Under the pieces are notes generated by a model that made no database searches, was not told the DNA's origin, and was given only the letters and a program-made list of their open reading frames with translations. 9,217 nucleotides of DNA from Bacillota bacterium (lineage in GTDB: Bacteria; Bacillota_A; Clostridia; Acetivibrionales; DUMB01): assembly GCA_023621975.1 (NCBI GenBank), contig JAMOAC010000466.1, positions 1 through 9,217 of the forward strand, written 5' to 3'. The position numbers were made by a program, and so were the translations under genes. Below, one piece after another: positions 1 through 6,577 of this stretch. Positions within the stretch are counted from its first letter, which is position 1, and each line of letters starts with the position of its first letter.

Positions 1-3000
1 AATAAGGTAAGAAAAGACGGCAAATTTGATGAAGATGAATATTATAACGAGCAAATTCAAAGACTGAGAAAATGGGGCTTCAACAGTGAAGGTGGATTCT
101 CTGTTGTACCTAATACTGACATTTCCAATACATTGTCTCAGACACGCCATGTTGATCTGCCATCGGAATACATGATACCCGGACTTGGTTTGATTGACAT
201 TTATAAAGAAGGCGTTGCTCAGCGTATATATGAATCCTTTGCAGCCAGCGGAGTTGCAGAAGCAGCAGATGACCCGAATATCATAGGTTACTATTTCGGA
301 AACGAATTCCAGTACCATAACTTCCAGACGGGCATTGTTACAAAGAAAGCAAGTGAAGTTGCAACCAAGGGTGCACTGGTTGAATTCCTCAAAGAAAAAT
401 ACGACAGCGATATTGCAGCATTCAATTCAGCATGGAGCAGCAGTTTCGAAAGCTTTGAAGAGATGAAAGAGAAGAGCTTGTCGATCAAGACAGGTGCAGC
501 TCAGAACGATATGAACGAATTCATGCTGCAGTACCTTGAGAAAGTATACAAGACCGTTCACGATGAGTTCAGGAAGCTTGACGAGAACCACATGCTGCTT
601 GGCGACCGTTACCTCAAGAATACAATAGATAATCCTACGGTAAGAAGACTGCTTTGTGAAGCTGCAGGCAAGTACATGGACGTACTTTCCTATAACTATT
701 ACTGCCCGAGTATTGATGCGGACAGACTCAAGGAAATGGCCGAGATAGCAGGTAAACCGCTCATGCTTACCGAGTTCATGTATACTGAGCCCAGCCAGGG
801 TCAGACAGGCGGTGTTGAAAAAGTTCAGACTGAAGATCAGAAAGGTAAAGCATACTGCAACTATGTTGAACAGGCAGCTGCTACCGGAGTAGTTGTAGGA
901 ACCCATTGGTTTGAATACCTGGATCAGGCTGTAACAGGACGCTGGTTCCAGGGATATGAAGGAGAAGCATTTGCATGCGGTCTCTTGAATGTAGCAGACA
1001 GGCCTTACAAAATAATGCTTGAATATGTAATGGATACAAACTATAACATATATGATGTAATTCTCGGGAACAGAATTCCTGCTTCGTATGACTATGGCCA
1101 AATCGGCGGAGAACGTTATTCTACAGGAAAGGTCAGCATAGGAAGGGCTACTACTCCTATTACCATAGACGGTGTCAGGGATGAAAGCTGGCCATACTCA
1201 CAGGTAATCCACATGGATGACAGCTACCACAGCAGGGTAAACGGCATCCAGAATGACAAGCTGTCTGCTGATATAAGCCTGGCATGGGACGATACTTATC
1301 TCTACGTATTTGCACACATCAAAGACGATTCGCCAATGCAAAATGCCTTTACCGGAATGGATATATGGAACGGTGACGGAATAGAAATATTCGTAGGACC
1401 CGAAGCACTGGATGAAGGCGGATCGCTCAAAACAAGCGATACACAGATCATAATCAGTGGTACAGGTTTATATTACTGGTATAACGGTAAGCCCACACAA
1501 CCGGAAATTGATGTGGAAGTATTGATGGATGAGGACGAAAAAGGTTATTCAATTGAGGCCGCAATCAAGTTTGAAGATTTGAATATTGAAGCACCTGAAG
1601 CTGGCCTGAAGTTCCGCTTTGATGTAGGATTCGACAACGGTGTTGGCAGCAGCAGAGTATCCCAGTATATGTGGAACGGCGGCGCAGACAACCATCAAAA
1701 CCGCACGAACTGGGGTATGGCAACTCTGGTAGAAGAGGTACAGCCGAGTGATGCATCTCTGGACAAAATATTCGGAAAATCCGTTAAGGAAGGATCACAG
1801 GCAGGTACCATCGACGATCCGGTCAGGATTACTGTCAATGTTGAAGATACAGTTACAATGATTTCCGGCTCAGACATAACTCCTAAAGACCCTGATACAA
1901 GAGTTGTATTCTATGGAACTGACAGCAGCTTTGCGTCTGCTATAACCGGAGGCATAACTCTGGCAGAAAAATCCACTGATGTATATGTCAAGACAATTGC
2001 AGCTGACAATACACTAAAGTATTACAAGATAACCGTGGTCAAAGGGTCAGCCGGAGTACCGCCCATTATTATCGTTCCGAACGAACCGAAACCTTCTACG
2101 GTTGTCAGCGGAAATGTCGTATCTGCAAATGTATCCGCAGAAGTTGATCCTGAGACCAGGACAGCTGTTGTAGAAGTGGACGAAAAATTGGCAGAAGAAC
2201 TTGTAACCATTGCAAAGACTATCGAAGAGGTCGCCGTAGTTGAACTTAATGTTGCAGATACCGCTGATGCAGCAACAGTAAATGTAAGCATCCCAAGAGA
2301 TACAATTGACAGGATTACTGAGGATACAGATGCTGCATTGAAACTGAATACCGGATTTAATACCGTAACATTTGATTCAGAAGCATTAAAGGCTATTGCT
2401 GGTGTTTCATCATCCGAAGATGTCAGCATTTCCGTTGAAAAGGTTGATAATTCCGCTTTAACCGAAGACATTAAGGTGAAAGTCGGAGACAGGCCTGTAT
2501 TCAGATTTACTGTAAAAGCAGGTGACGATACAATTTCAAACTTTGGCAGCGGAAAGGTACAGATCAGCATACCTTATATTCCTAAGGCCGGAGAAAACCA
2601 TAATGCAATTGTTGTTTACTACATTGACGATTCCGGAAATGTAAAGATTGTCAACGGCAGGTACAATCCTGAAACCGGAACAGTAGACATTATAACCGAT
2701 CATTTCTCAGTATTTGCAGTAGGATACAACGAAGTGAAATTCAGCGATGTTGATGAGGATTCAGTACACAGTGATGCAATATGCTTCCTTGCTGCAAGAG
2801 GTATTGTACAGGGAAAAGGAAACGGCATGTTTGCGCCTGATGACAGCATTAAACGTGCAGACTTCCTCATCATGGTAATGAACGCTTACGGAATTGAAGT
2901 CGACAGGACATTAACCGACAACTTTGAAGACGCAGGCAACAAATATTATACTCCATACCTGGCTACAGCAAAGAAACTCGGACTGGTTGCAGGCACAGGT

Positions 3001-3279
3001 AATAATATGTTTGCTCCTGAAGAGAACATAATCCGCCAGGATACTATTGTAATACTGTACAATATCCTGAAGAAGATTGACCAACTTCCGACAGGCATAA
3101 GCGGCAAGAGCCTTGACAGCTTCAGTGATTACGCGGATGTCTCGAATTATGCCAAGACGGCAGTAGAGCTGTTTGTAGAGACAGGAATCGTAAAAGGATA
3201 CGGAGATACACTCGGACCTAAAGATAACTTAACAAGGGCACAGGCAGCTCAGGTACTGTACAATCTGCTGTCAAAGTAA
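1..3279 (+). CDS. SLH-anchored clan GH-A (agarase-like) glycoside hydrolase with CBM9-like domain, 5' partial
   Basis: The reading frame is open from base 1, so the gene begins upstream; a TTG at 133 is internal, since conserved-looking sequence (RLRKWGFN) precedes it. The visible part is 1092 residues, numbered here from base 1. Residues 1-350 resemble clan GH-A agarase-like hydrolases: GYYFGNE gives the likely acid/base Glu102 (304-306), LTEF gives the likely nucleophile Glu258 (772-774), and a THWFEYLDQ stretch follows. Residues about 385-578 are a CBM9-like beta-sandwich (PITIDG, then AWDDTYLYV). Residues 582-682 look like a cadherin/Ig-like domain, followed by a Pro-rich linker. Residues 701-910 match the beta-rich domain that often precedes SLH repeats in clostridial surface proteins. 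Three SLH repeats follow (about 913-966, 974-1028, 1039-1092) with KRAD, IRQD and TRAQ at the TRAE position. The protein is presumably exported and held non-covalently on cell-wall polysaccharide, acting on an external polysaccharide. The substrate cannot be read from sequence; 'agarase-like' is a fold-level label. Confidence 0.85.
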   Translation, partial: NKVRKDGKFDEDEYYNEQIQRLRKWGFNSEGGFSVVPNTDISNTLSQTRHVDLPSEYMIPGLGLIDIYKEGVAQRIYESFAASGVAEAADDPNIIGYYFGNEFQYHNFQTGIVTKKASEVATKGALVEFLKEKYDSDIAAFNSAWSSSFESFEEMKEKSLSIKTGAAQNDMNEFMLQYLEKVYKTVHDEFRKLDENHMLLGDRYLKNTIDNPTVRRLLCEAAGKYMDVLSYNYYCPSIDADRLKEMAEIAGKPLMLTEFMYTEPSQGQTGGVEKVQTEDQKGKAYCNYVEQAAATGVVVGTHWFEYLDQAVTGRWFQGYEGEAFACGLLNVADRPYKIMLEYVMDTNYNIYDVILGNRIPASYDYGQIGGERYSTGKVSIGRATTPITIDGVRDESWPYSQVIHMDDSYHSRVNGIQNDKLSADISLAWDDTYLYVFAHIKDDSPMQNAFTGMDIWNGDGIEIFVGPEALDEGGSLKTSDTQIIISGTGLYYWYNGKPTQPEIDVEVLMDEDEKGYSIEAAIKFEDLNIEAPEAGLKFRFDVGFDNGVGSSRVSQYMWNGGADNHQNRTNWGMATLVEEVQPSDASLDKIFGKSVKEGSQAGTIDDPVRITVNVEDTVTMISGSDITPKDPDTRVVFYGTDSSFASAITGGITLAEKSTDVYVKTIAADNTLKYYKITVVKGSAGVPPIIIVPNEPKPSTVVSGNVVSANVSAEVDPETRTAVVEVDEKLAEELVTIAKTIEEVAVVELNVADTADAATVNVSIPRDTIDRITEDTDAALKLNTGFNTVTFDSEALKAIAGVSSSEDVSISVEKVDNSALTEDIKVKVGDRPVFRFTVKAGDDTISNFGSGKVQISIPYIPKAGENHNAIVVYYIDDSGNVKIVNGRYNPETGTVDIITDHFSVFAVGYNEVKFSDVDEDSVHSDAICFLAARGIVQGKGNGMFAPDDSIKRADFLIMVMNAYGIEVDRTLTDNFEDAGNKYYTPYLATAKKLGLVAGTGNNMFAPEENIIRQDTIVILYNILKKIDQLPTGISGKSLDSFSDYADVSNYAKTAVELFVETGIVKGYGDTLGPKDNLTRAQAAQVLYNLLSK

Positions 3280-3301
3280 TGACCGTACCTTCTGTTACAT
3301 G

Positions 3302-3340
3302 AAAGGACTGCTGCCCAGTTCAGTGGGCGGCAGTCCTTTT
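3302..3340 (+). terminator. Rho-independent terminator of the SLH protein gene
   Basis: A 16-bp stem (3302-3317 with 3324-3339, one G-U pair) encloses a 6-base loop GTTCAG and ends in TTTT. It lies 22 bases after the stop codon at 3279. This separates the surface-protein gene from the kinase gene. Confidence 0.93.
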
Positions 3341-3448
3341 ATATAATGATTGTTTAACCACCGGCTCTTTATTTTATCATACCCCTGCGATAATGCGGAA
3401 AAAGATATAGATTATGGTCAATTTGATTTGCATAAGAACCCAAAACAT

Positions 3449-3477
3449 TTGAAAAGAATAGTTTATTCTGATAATAT
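3449..3477 (+). promoter_or_regulatory. Probable SigA promoter of the sugar kinase gene
   Basis: TTGAAA (3449-3454), a 17-base spacer and TAATAT (3472-3477), with an extended -10 TG at 3469-3470. The -10 matches consensus at only 4 of 6 positions, but the spacing and TGn support it. The predicted leader is about 75 nt and contains a possible hairpin at 3508-3531 (TGCTG paired with CAGCA, extended by A-U and G-U pairs). The surrounding DNA is very AT-rich with repeated TAATATTAA, so chance matches are possible. Confidence 0.55.
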
Positions 3478-3561
3478 TAATAATATTAATACAGGTATTT
3501 TACATAAATGTTGCTGTAATTTCAGCAGTATATTAATATTGAAAAACAGGAGGTACATGTT

Positions 3562-4572
3562 ATGGCAGGAAAAGGCATTGCAGCCGCAGGAAACTTAATT
3601 ATTGATTATGTAAAGACGATAGATACCTATCCAAAAAAAGGAAACCTATGTACTGTGTTTTCAATCGATAAATCTGTGGGAGGCGGTCCCGTTAACTGCC
3701 TTGTAGACCTGGCAAAAATGGACCCGCAAATACCACTTCAGGCAATAGGTGTAGTGGGAAATGACAGTGACGGGGAATACATCATTGACTATTTTAAAAA
3801 AAACAATATTGACACAAGCATGGTTTATAGGGACGATACCAAAAACACATCTTTTACTGACGTTATGAATGAACAGACGGGCGAACGTACTTTCTTCCAT
3901 TACAGAGGAGCAAATGCTGTTTTAGGGCCACAACATTTTGACTTTTCCAAAATTAACGCTGAAATACTTTATGTAGGCTACATACTGTTATTGGACACGT
4001 TAGACAGTGAGGACGAAGAATACGGCACCGTTATGGCAAGGGTTTTATCGGAAGCACAGAAACACAATTTGAAAACTTTGATTGACGTTGTAAGTGAGAA
4101 CAGCCAAAGGTTTTCAAAAATAGTACCTCCAAGCCTTAAATACACGAACTATTGTGTGGTCAACGAAGTGGAAGCTTCCATGATAGCGGGAATACCGGCA
4201 AGAGTGGAAGAAAATATTGATTGTGAAAATATTAAAAAGATATGCACCAGGCTCTTTGAAATGGGAGTCAACGATTTAGTGGTTATCCATGCTCCTGAAG
4301 CCGGTTTTGCCATGGATAAAAGCGGAAATTTCTACATACAGCCTTCAATAGAACTTCCACCTGATTATATTAAAGGTAAGGTAGGGGCTGGAGATGCATT
4401 TTGCGCAGGAATAATGTATTCCATTTATAAAGAATGGGATTATAATTACAGTCTGGAATTTGCAAGCGCTGCGGCCGCATGTTGCCTTTCGGAAGTAAAT
4501 GCAACAGACGGAATGAAGAACGTGGAAACCATTCGCGAGATGATTATTAAAATGCCTAAGAGAAAGCTTTAA
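3562..4572 (+). CDS. PfkB/ribokinase-family carbohydrate kinase
   Basis: A 336-residue cytosolic kinase expected to transfer phosphate from ATP to a sugar or nucleoside hydroxyl. The start is set by AGGAGG at 3548-3553, eight bases before ATG. Family landmarks run in order: GNLIID near the N terminus (Asp15, substrate side), GGGPVN at 40-45 (the GG..xN substrate motif), NEVE at 201-204 (the NxxE magnesium motif), and VGAGDAF at 274-280 with catalytic base Asp278. Length is normal for the family. The usual DTxGAGD signature reads GKVGAGD here, so the first Asp is absent while the anion hole and catalytic Asp remain; I take it to be active. It has its own promoter and terminator, so it appears monocistronic. 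The substrate (fructose, ribose, another sugar or a nucleoside) cannot be decided from the sequence. Confidence 0.92.
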   Translation: MAGKGIAAAGNLIIDYVKTIDTYPKKGNLCTVFSIDKSVGGGPVNCLVDLAKMDPQIPLQAIGVVGNDSDGEYIIDYFKKNNIDTSMVYRDDTKNTSFTDVMNEQTGERTFFHYRGANAVLGPQHFDFSKINAEILYVGYILLLDTLDSEDEEYGTVMARVLSEAQKHNLKTLIDVVSENSQRFSKIVPPSLKYTNYCVVNEVEASMIAGIPARVEENIDCENIKKICTRLFEMGVNDLVVIHAPEAGFAMDKSGNFYIQPSIELPPDYIKGKVGAGDAFCAGIMYSIYKEWDYNYSLEFASAAAACCLSEVNATDGMKNVETIREMIIKMPKRKL

Positions 4573-4637
4573 TTTCAAAGGCTCCGTATTAATAGACGGA
4601 ATGGGTCCCAAGTAAAATGAAACAGCAACATATTTTC

Positions 4638-4681
4638 ACGGCGAGTAATCTTGGGTAATCTTCAGATTACTCGCCGTTTTA
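4638..4681 (+). terminator. Rho-independent terminator after the kinase gene
   Basis: A perfect 14-bp stem (4638-4651 with 4664-4677) with a 12-base loop is followed by TTTTATT. GTAATCT occurs in the left arm and again in the loop, so a small competing hairpin with the right arm is possible, but the long stem should dominate. It ends the kinase transcript 66-105 bases after the stop codon. Confidence 0.92.
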
Positions 4682-4683
4682 TT

Positions 4684-4726
4684 GGAAATACCATATGGTA
4701 TATCCCGCAGCCATACCATATTTCCC
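4684..4726 (+). promoter_or_regulatory. Palindrome and tandem element upstream of the EAL-PilZ promoter
   Basis: ATACCATATGGTAT (4688-4701) is a perfect 14-bp palindrome. With flanks GGA and TCC it becomes a 22-bp inverted repeat (4684-4705) with one mismatched pair. A related copy follows: CCATATGGTATATCCC (4691-4706) and CCATACCATATTTCCC (4711-4726) match at 12 of 16 positions, 20 bp apart. The second copy ends 17 bp before the -35 box, a position suited to an activator, though repression is equally possible. A similar pair lies before the promoter of the glycosyltransferase operon. The binding protein is unknown. Confidence 0.6.
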
Positions 4727-4743
4727 AGGTATTACCTCAAAGT

Positions 4744-4772
4744 TTGACAATAAATTGACAAAGCATTATAAT
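4744..4772 (+). promoter_or_regulatory. Perfect-consensus SigA promoter of the EAL-PilZ gene
   Basis: TTGACA (4744-4749), 17-base spacer, TATAAT (4767-4772). A second TTGACA lies at 4755-4760 inside the spacer, too close to the -10 to act with it. Transcription should begin near 4779, giving a leader of about 160 nt. Confidence 0.88.
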
Positions 4773-4778
4773 GGACTT

Positions 4779-4939
4779 ATTGATGATAAAATAGATTGAA
4801 TATTCAAAAAATGGTTTTTACATGAATTTACCATATTATTAGCCGCTTCTGCGGCAAGATTAAATAGAGATTGAATCAAACAGAAGAAGAAACAGATGGA
4901 GAATAAATTTGTACTAACATTATTTGCAGGGGGAGTAGT
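4779..4939 (+). other. 5' leader of the EAL-PilZ mRNA, with palindrome and small hairpin
   Basis: The predicted leader contains a perfect 12-bp palindrome TTGAATATTCAA (4796-4807), a possible operator about 18-29 bases into the transcript, and a GCCGC-TTCT-GCGGC hairpin (4842-4855) with no U-tract behind it. I looked for the conserved blocks of c-di-GMP riboswitches, since the gene is a c-di-GMP protein, and did not find them. The remainder is AT-rich without recognisable structure. The upstream stretch 4573-4637 holds only a weak 5-bp hairpin. Confidence 0.4.
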
Positions 4940-6250
4940 ATGGGGTTCACAAGACTGGATAAAGCAACAGATTCAAGCCAAAAAAACGTTTCAATATTCA
5001 CAGATTTGTATAGTGCTATAGAACAGGACCAATTCAAAGTTTACTATCAGCCCATAGTAAATTTGGCAACTAACAAAATACTGGGAGCTGAAGCATTAGT
5101 CAGATGGGAACATCCGGACCGGGGAACGATATTGCCGGGTGAGTTTATTGCTTTGGCAGAGGAGACAGGCTTAATTGTCGATATAGGGAAGCATGTATTT
5201 AGGAAAGTATTTTCTGATTACAGGCAGTGGCGGGATAAGGGGCTTCCGCCTGTAAAAATATTAATTAATTTTCCCAGCATACGTTTCTTTGAAAATGATT
5301 TTGTAGAAAATGTCATTGAGATAATGGATGAGTTTGGACTGGACCCTCACTTTTTCATTGTTGAAATAAAAGAAAATGTTTTTATAATAAACAATAAAAA
5401 GATAATCTCAGAGCTCCAAAAGCTGCAGTCTGCCGGAATACAGATTGCCGTTGACGGCTATGGGGCGGGCTGTGCTTCCATAATATTTTTAAACTCCTTT
5501 GGCATAGATATTTTCAAGATTGACGGTTCCGTCATAAAAAAAATTACCACTGACAGAGTTAATGAAGTATTTAGCAAGCATATTGTTGCTATTGCCCGTG
5601 AGCTGAATGTCAAATTAGTAGCAGAGGGAATAGAAAAGTGGGAACAGCTTTCTTTTTTGAGGGAACTGAATTGTTTTGCAGGGCAGGGAGGCATATATAG
5701 CGGACCGGTTTCTTCGGAAGATTTCAGAAAAATGTTGGTCAAAAGAAAGCTGAAGCCAGTTTTGGTTAACAATACCGCATTGAAATGCCGTAAAGAAAGG
5801 CGCAGGTATTATAGAATAAAATTTCACCAGATGTTGGAAGCAAGGATGACAATTATTCAAATCAAAGGAGAAAGGATAAAAGCCGGATATACGAAGGTGC
5901 TGGTTAAAGATATGGGACCGGGCGGGCTGTGCTTTTTTTCTGATTTGAAGCTGCCTGCCAACAGATGTATTATATTGCAGTTTATAACACAGCTGCTGGA
6001 CAAGGAAATCAAGTTATATGGCTATCCTGTAAGGAGAGTTGAAACCGGCGGCAATTTATATGAATACGGTATTGAATTCACTATTGATGAAAATGAGAGA
6101 ACGGAACTGATAAAGGTGTTGCATCAAGTTCAAATCAAGATGAAGAATAATTTATTATTTGAAGAAGGCAGTTTTGTCTTTGATTCTCCAACTGTTTATT
6201 TTAATTCTAAAGGTAAATACAGAAATACAGGCATATCCGGGGAACATTAG
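4940..6250 (+). CDS. EAL-PilZ cyclic-di-GMP protein with a degenerate EAL site
   Basis: A 436-residue protein with no signal peptide, membrane segment, PAS or GGDEF domain visible. The start follows AGGGGGAG (4928-4935). Residues about 20-268 are an EAL domain, the fold that hydrolyses c-di-GMP to pGpG: EAL at 51-53, metal-binding Asn110 (INFPS), Glu142 (VEIKE), Lys193 (KID), Glu229 (AEGIE) and QG at 249-250 are kept. The loop-6 signature DDFGTG reads DGYGAG (172-177), so the second metal-binding Asp is Gly173, and the dimerisation loop has diverged. Phosphodiesterase activity is therefore doubtful. Residues about 284-400 are a PilZ c-di-GMP-binding domain with RxxxR at 288-292 and DMGPGG at 324-329 in place of the D/NxSxxG motif. 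I infer a c-di-GMP receptor or effector, or a weak phosphodiesterase. It stands alone behind its own strong promoter, with no clear terminator after it. Confidence 0.9.
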   Translation: MGFTRLDKATDSSQKNVSIFTDLYSAIEQDQFKVYYQPIVNLATNKILGAEALVRWEHPDRGTILPGEFIALAEETGLIVDIGKHVFRKVFSDYRQWRDKGLPPVKILINFPSIRFFENDFVENVIEIMDEFGLDPHFFIVEIKENVFIINNKKIISELQKLQSAGIQIAVDGYGAGCASIIFLNSFGIDIFKIDGSVIKKITTDRVNEVFSKHIVAIARELNVKLVAEGIEKWEQLSFLRELNCFAGQGGIYSGPVSSEDFRKMLVKRKLKPVLVNNTALKCRKERRRYYRIKFHQMLEARMTIIQIKGERIKAGYTKVLVKDMGPGGLCFFSDLKLPANRCIILQFITQLLDKEIKLYGYPVRRVETGGNLYEYGIEFTIDENERTELIKVLHQVQIKMKNNLLFEEGSFVFDSPTVYFNSKGKYRNTGISGEH

Positions 6251-6335
6251 TACCTCATGATTCTATTCTTACAATTGTGTCTCATTATTTCTCCCGGATT
6301 TTATATTCAACGGGCTCAATCTATTTATTCCTGAA
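6251..6335. other. Spacer after the EAL-PilZ gene without a clear terminator
   Basis: This is the upstream part of the 327-base gap between genes. I see an 8-bp palindrome ACAATTGT (6271-6278) and a weak CCCG/CGGG pairing (6293-6296 with 6311-6314), but no GC-rich hairpin with a U-tract. Readthrough into the downstream operon is possible. The rest of the gap is covered by the repeat, promoter, CIRCE and leader entries. Confidence 0.5.
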
Positions 6336-6373
6336 CCAAATGCTATTTCCTCCAGTATTAAATGCTATTTCCC
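6336..6373 (+). repeat. Tandem 13-bp direct repeat upstream of the glycosyltransferase-operon promoter
   Basis: AAATGCTATTTCC occurs at 6338-6350 and 6360-6372, exact over 13 bases with a 22-bp period, about two helical turns, so two proteins could bind on one DNA face. The second copy ends in TTTCCC 18 bp before the -35 box. The pattern resembles the pair at 4691-4726 before the EAL-PilZ gene. Likely a regulator-binding region; the regulator is unknown. Confidence 0.6.
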
Positions 6374-6391
6374 TTGTATTTAAATTGAAAT

Positions 6392-6420
6392 TTGACAAAA
6401 AAGTTAATGTTTACTATAAT
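6392..6420 (+). promoter_or_regulatory. Perfect-consensus SigA promoter of the glycosyltransferase operon
   Basis: TTGACA (6392-6397), 17-base spacer, TATAAT (6415-6420), predicted start near 6427. A consensus promoter this strong usually needs repression, which fits the operator lying directly on the start site. Confidence 0.92.
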
Positions 6421-6424
6421 ATTG

Positions 6425-6451
6425 TCAGCACTCATCTCCAATGAGTGCTAA
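6425..6451 (+). promoter_or_regulatory. CIRCE element (predicted HrcA operator)
   Basis: The site reads TCAGCACTC-N9-GAGTGCTAA. The CIRCE consensus is TTAGCACTC-N9-GAGTGCTAA, so 17 of 18 conserved positions match, including the exact 9-base spacer; the only difference is C for T at 6426. The repeat AGCACTCAT/ATGAGTGCT is perfect over 9 bp per arm. It covers the predicted transcription start, the usual place of CIRCE in class I heat-shock operons, where HrcA represses at normal temperature and releases on heat shock. No chaperone gene follows; the first gene is a sugar nucleotidyltransferase. HrcA binding is inferred. Confidence 0.9.
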
Positions 6452-6479
6452 TAAAGCCGTATGGTTTCCTTCTTATTAG

Positions 6480-6530
6480 TTGATAACGTTTATCCGTTAT
6501 CAAATCTTTATCCTGAAACCAGAGGGATAA
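6480..6530 (+). promoter_or_regulatory. Paired hairpins in the operon 5' leader
   Basis: A perfect 9-bp stem TTGATAACG/CGTTATCAA (6480-6488 with 6495-6503, 6-base loop) is followed by a weaker stem TTATCC/GGATAA (6508-6513 with 6525-6530). TTTATCC occurs twice (6489-6495 and 6507-6513), and GGGATAA (6524-6530) could pair with either copy, so alternative folds are possible. No U-tract follows and I recognise no known riboswitch. The leader is about 150 nt. Its function is unknown; mRNA stabilisation or temperature-dependent folding are guesses. Confidence 0.45.
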
Positions 6531-6577
6531 GAACGCTTTAATATACAAAGAAAAAAATTAATAAGGGGGGAATACAT

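Noticed and set aside
427..1101. 224-codon minus-strand ORF inside the SLH protein gene
   Set aside because: It lies opposite a well-conserved catalytic domain, and its translation is Cys/Phe/Ile-rich without motifs, as expected of an antisense shadow.
2022..2570. 182-codon Ser/Thr/Val-rich minus-strand ORF
   Set aside because: It is the complement of the Asp/Glu/Thr/Val-rich pre-SLH domain; the low-complexity composition explains the open frame.
3471..3490. TAATATTAATAATATTAAT as an operator
   Set aside because: The two halves are not properly symmetric about one centre, and such strings are common by chance in DNA this AT-rich.
3350..3598. 82-codon + strand ORF between the SLH gene and the kinase
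   Set aside because: It starts at a TTG without a ribosome site, runs through the probable kinase promoter and Shine-Dalgarno, overlaps the kinase start, and has no recognisable protein character.
4755..4772. Second TTGACA (4755-4760) as an alternative -35 box
   Set aside because: Its distance to TATAAT is only 6 bases, and no suitable -10 lies 16-18 bases downstream.
4779..4939. A c-di-GMP riboswitch before the EAL-PilZ gene
   Set aside because: The leader length is suitable, but the conserved sequence blocks of class I or II c-di-GMP riboswitches are not visible.
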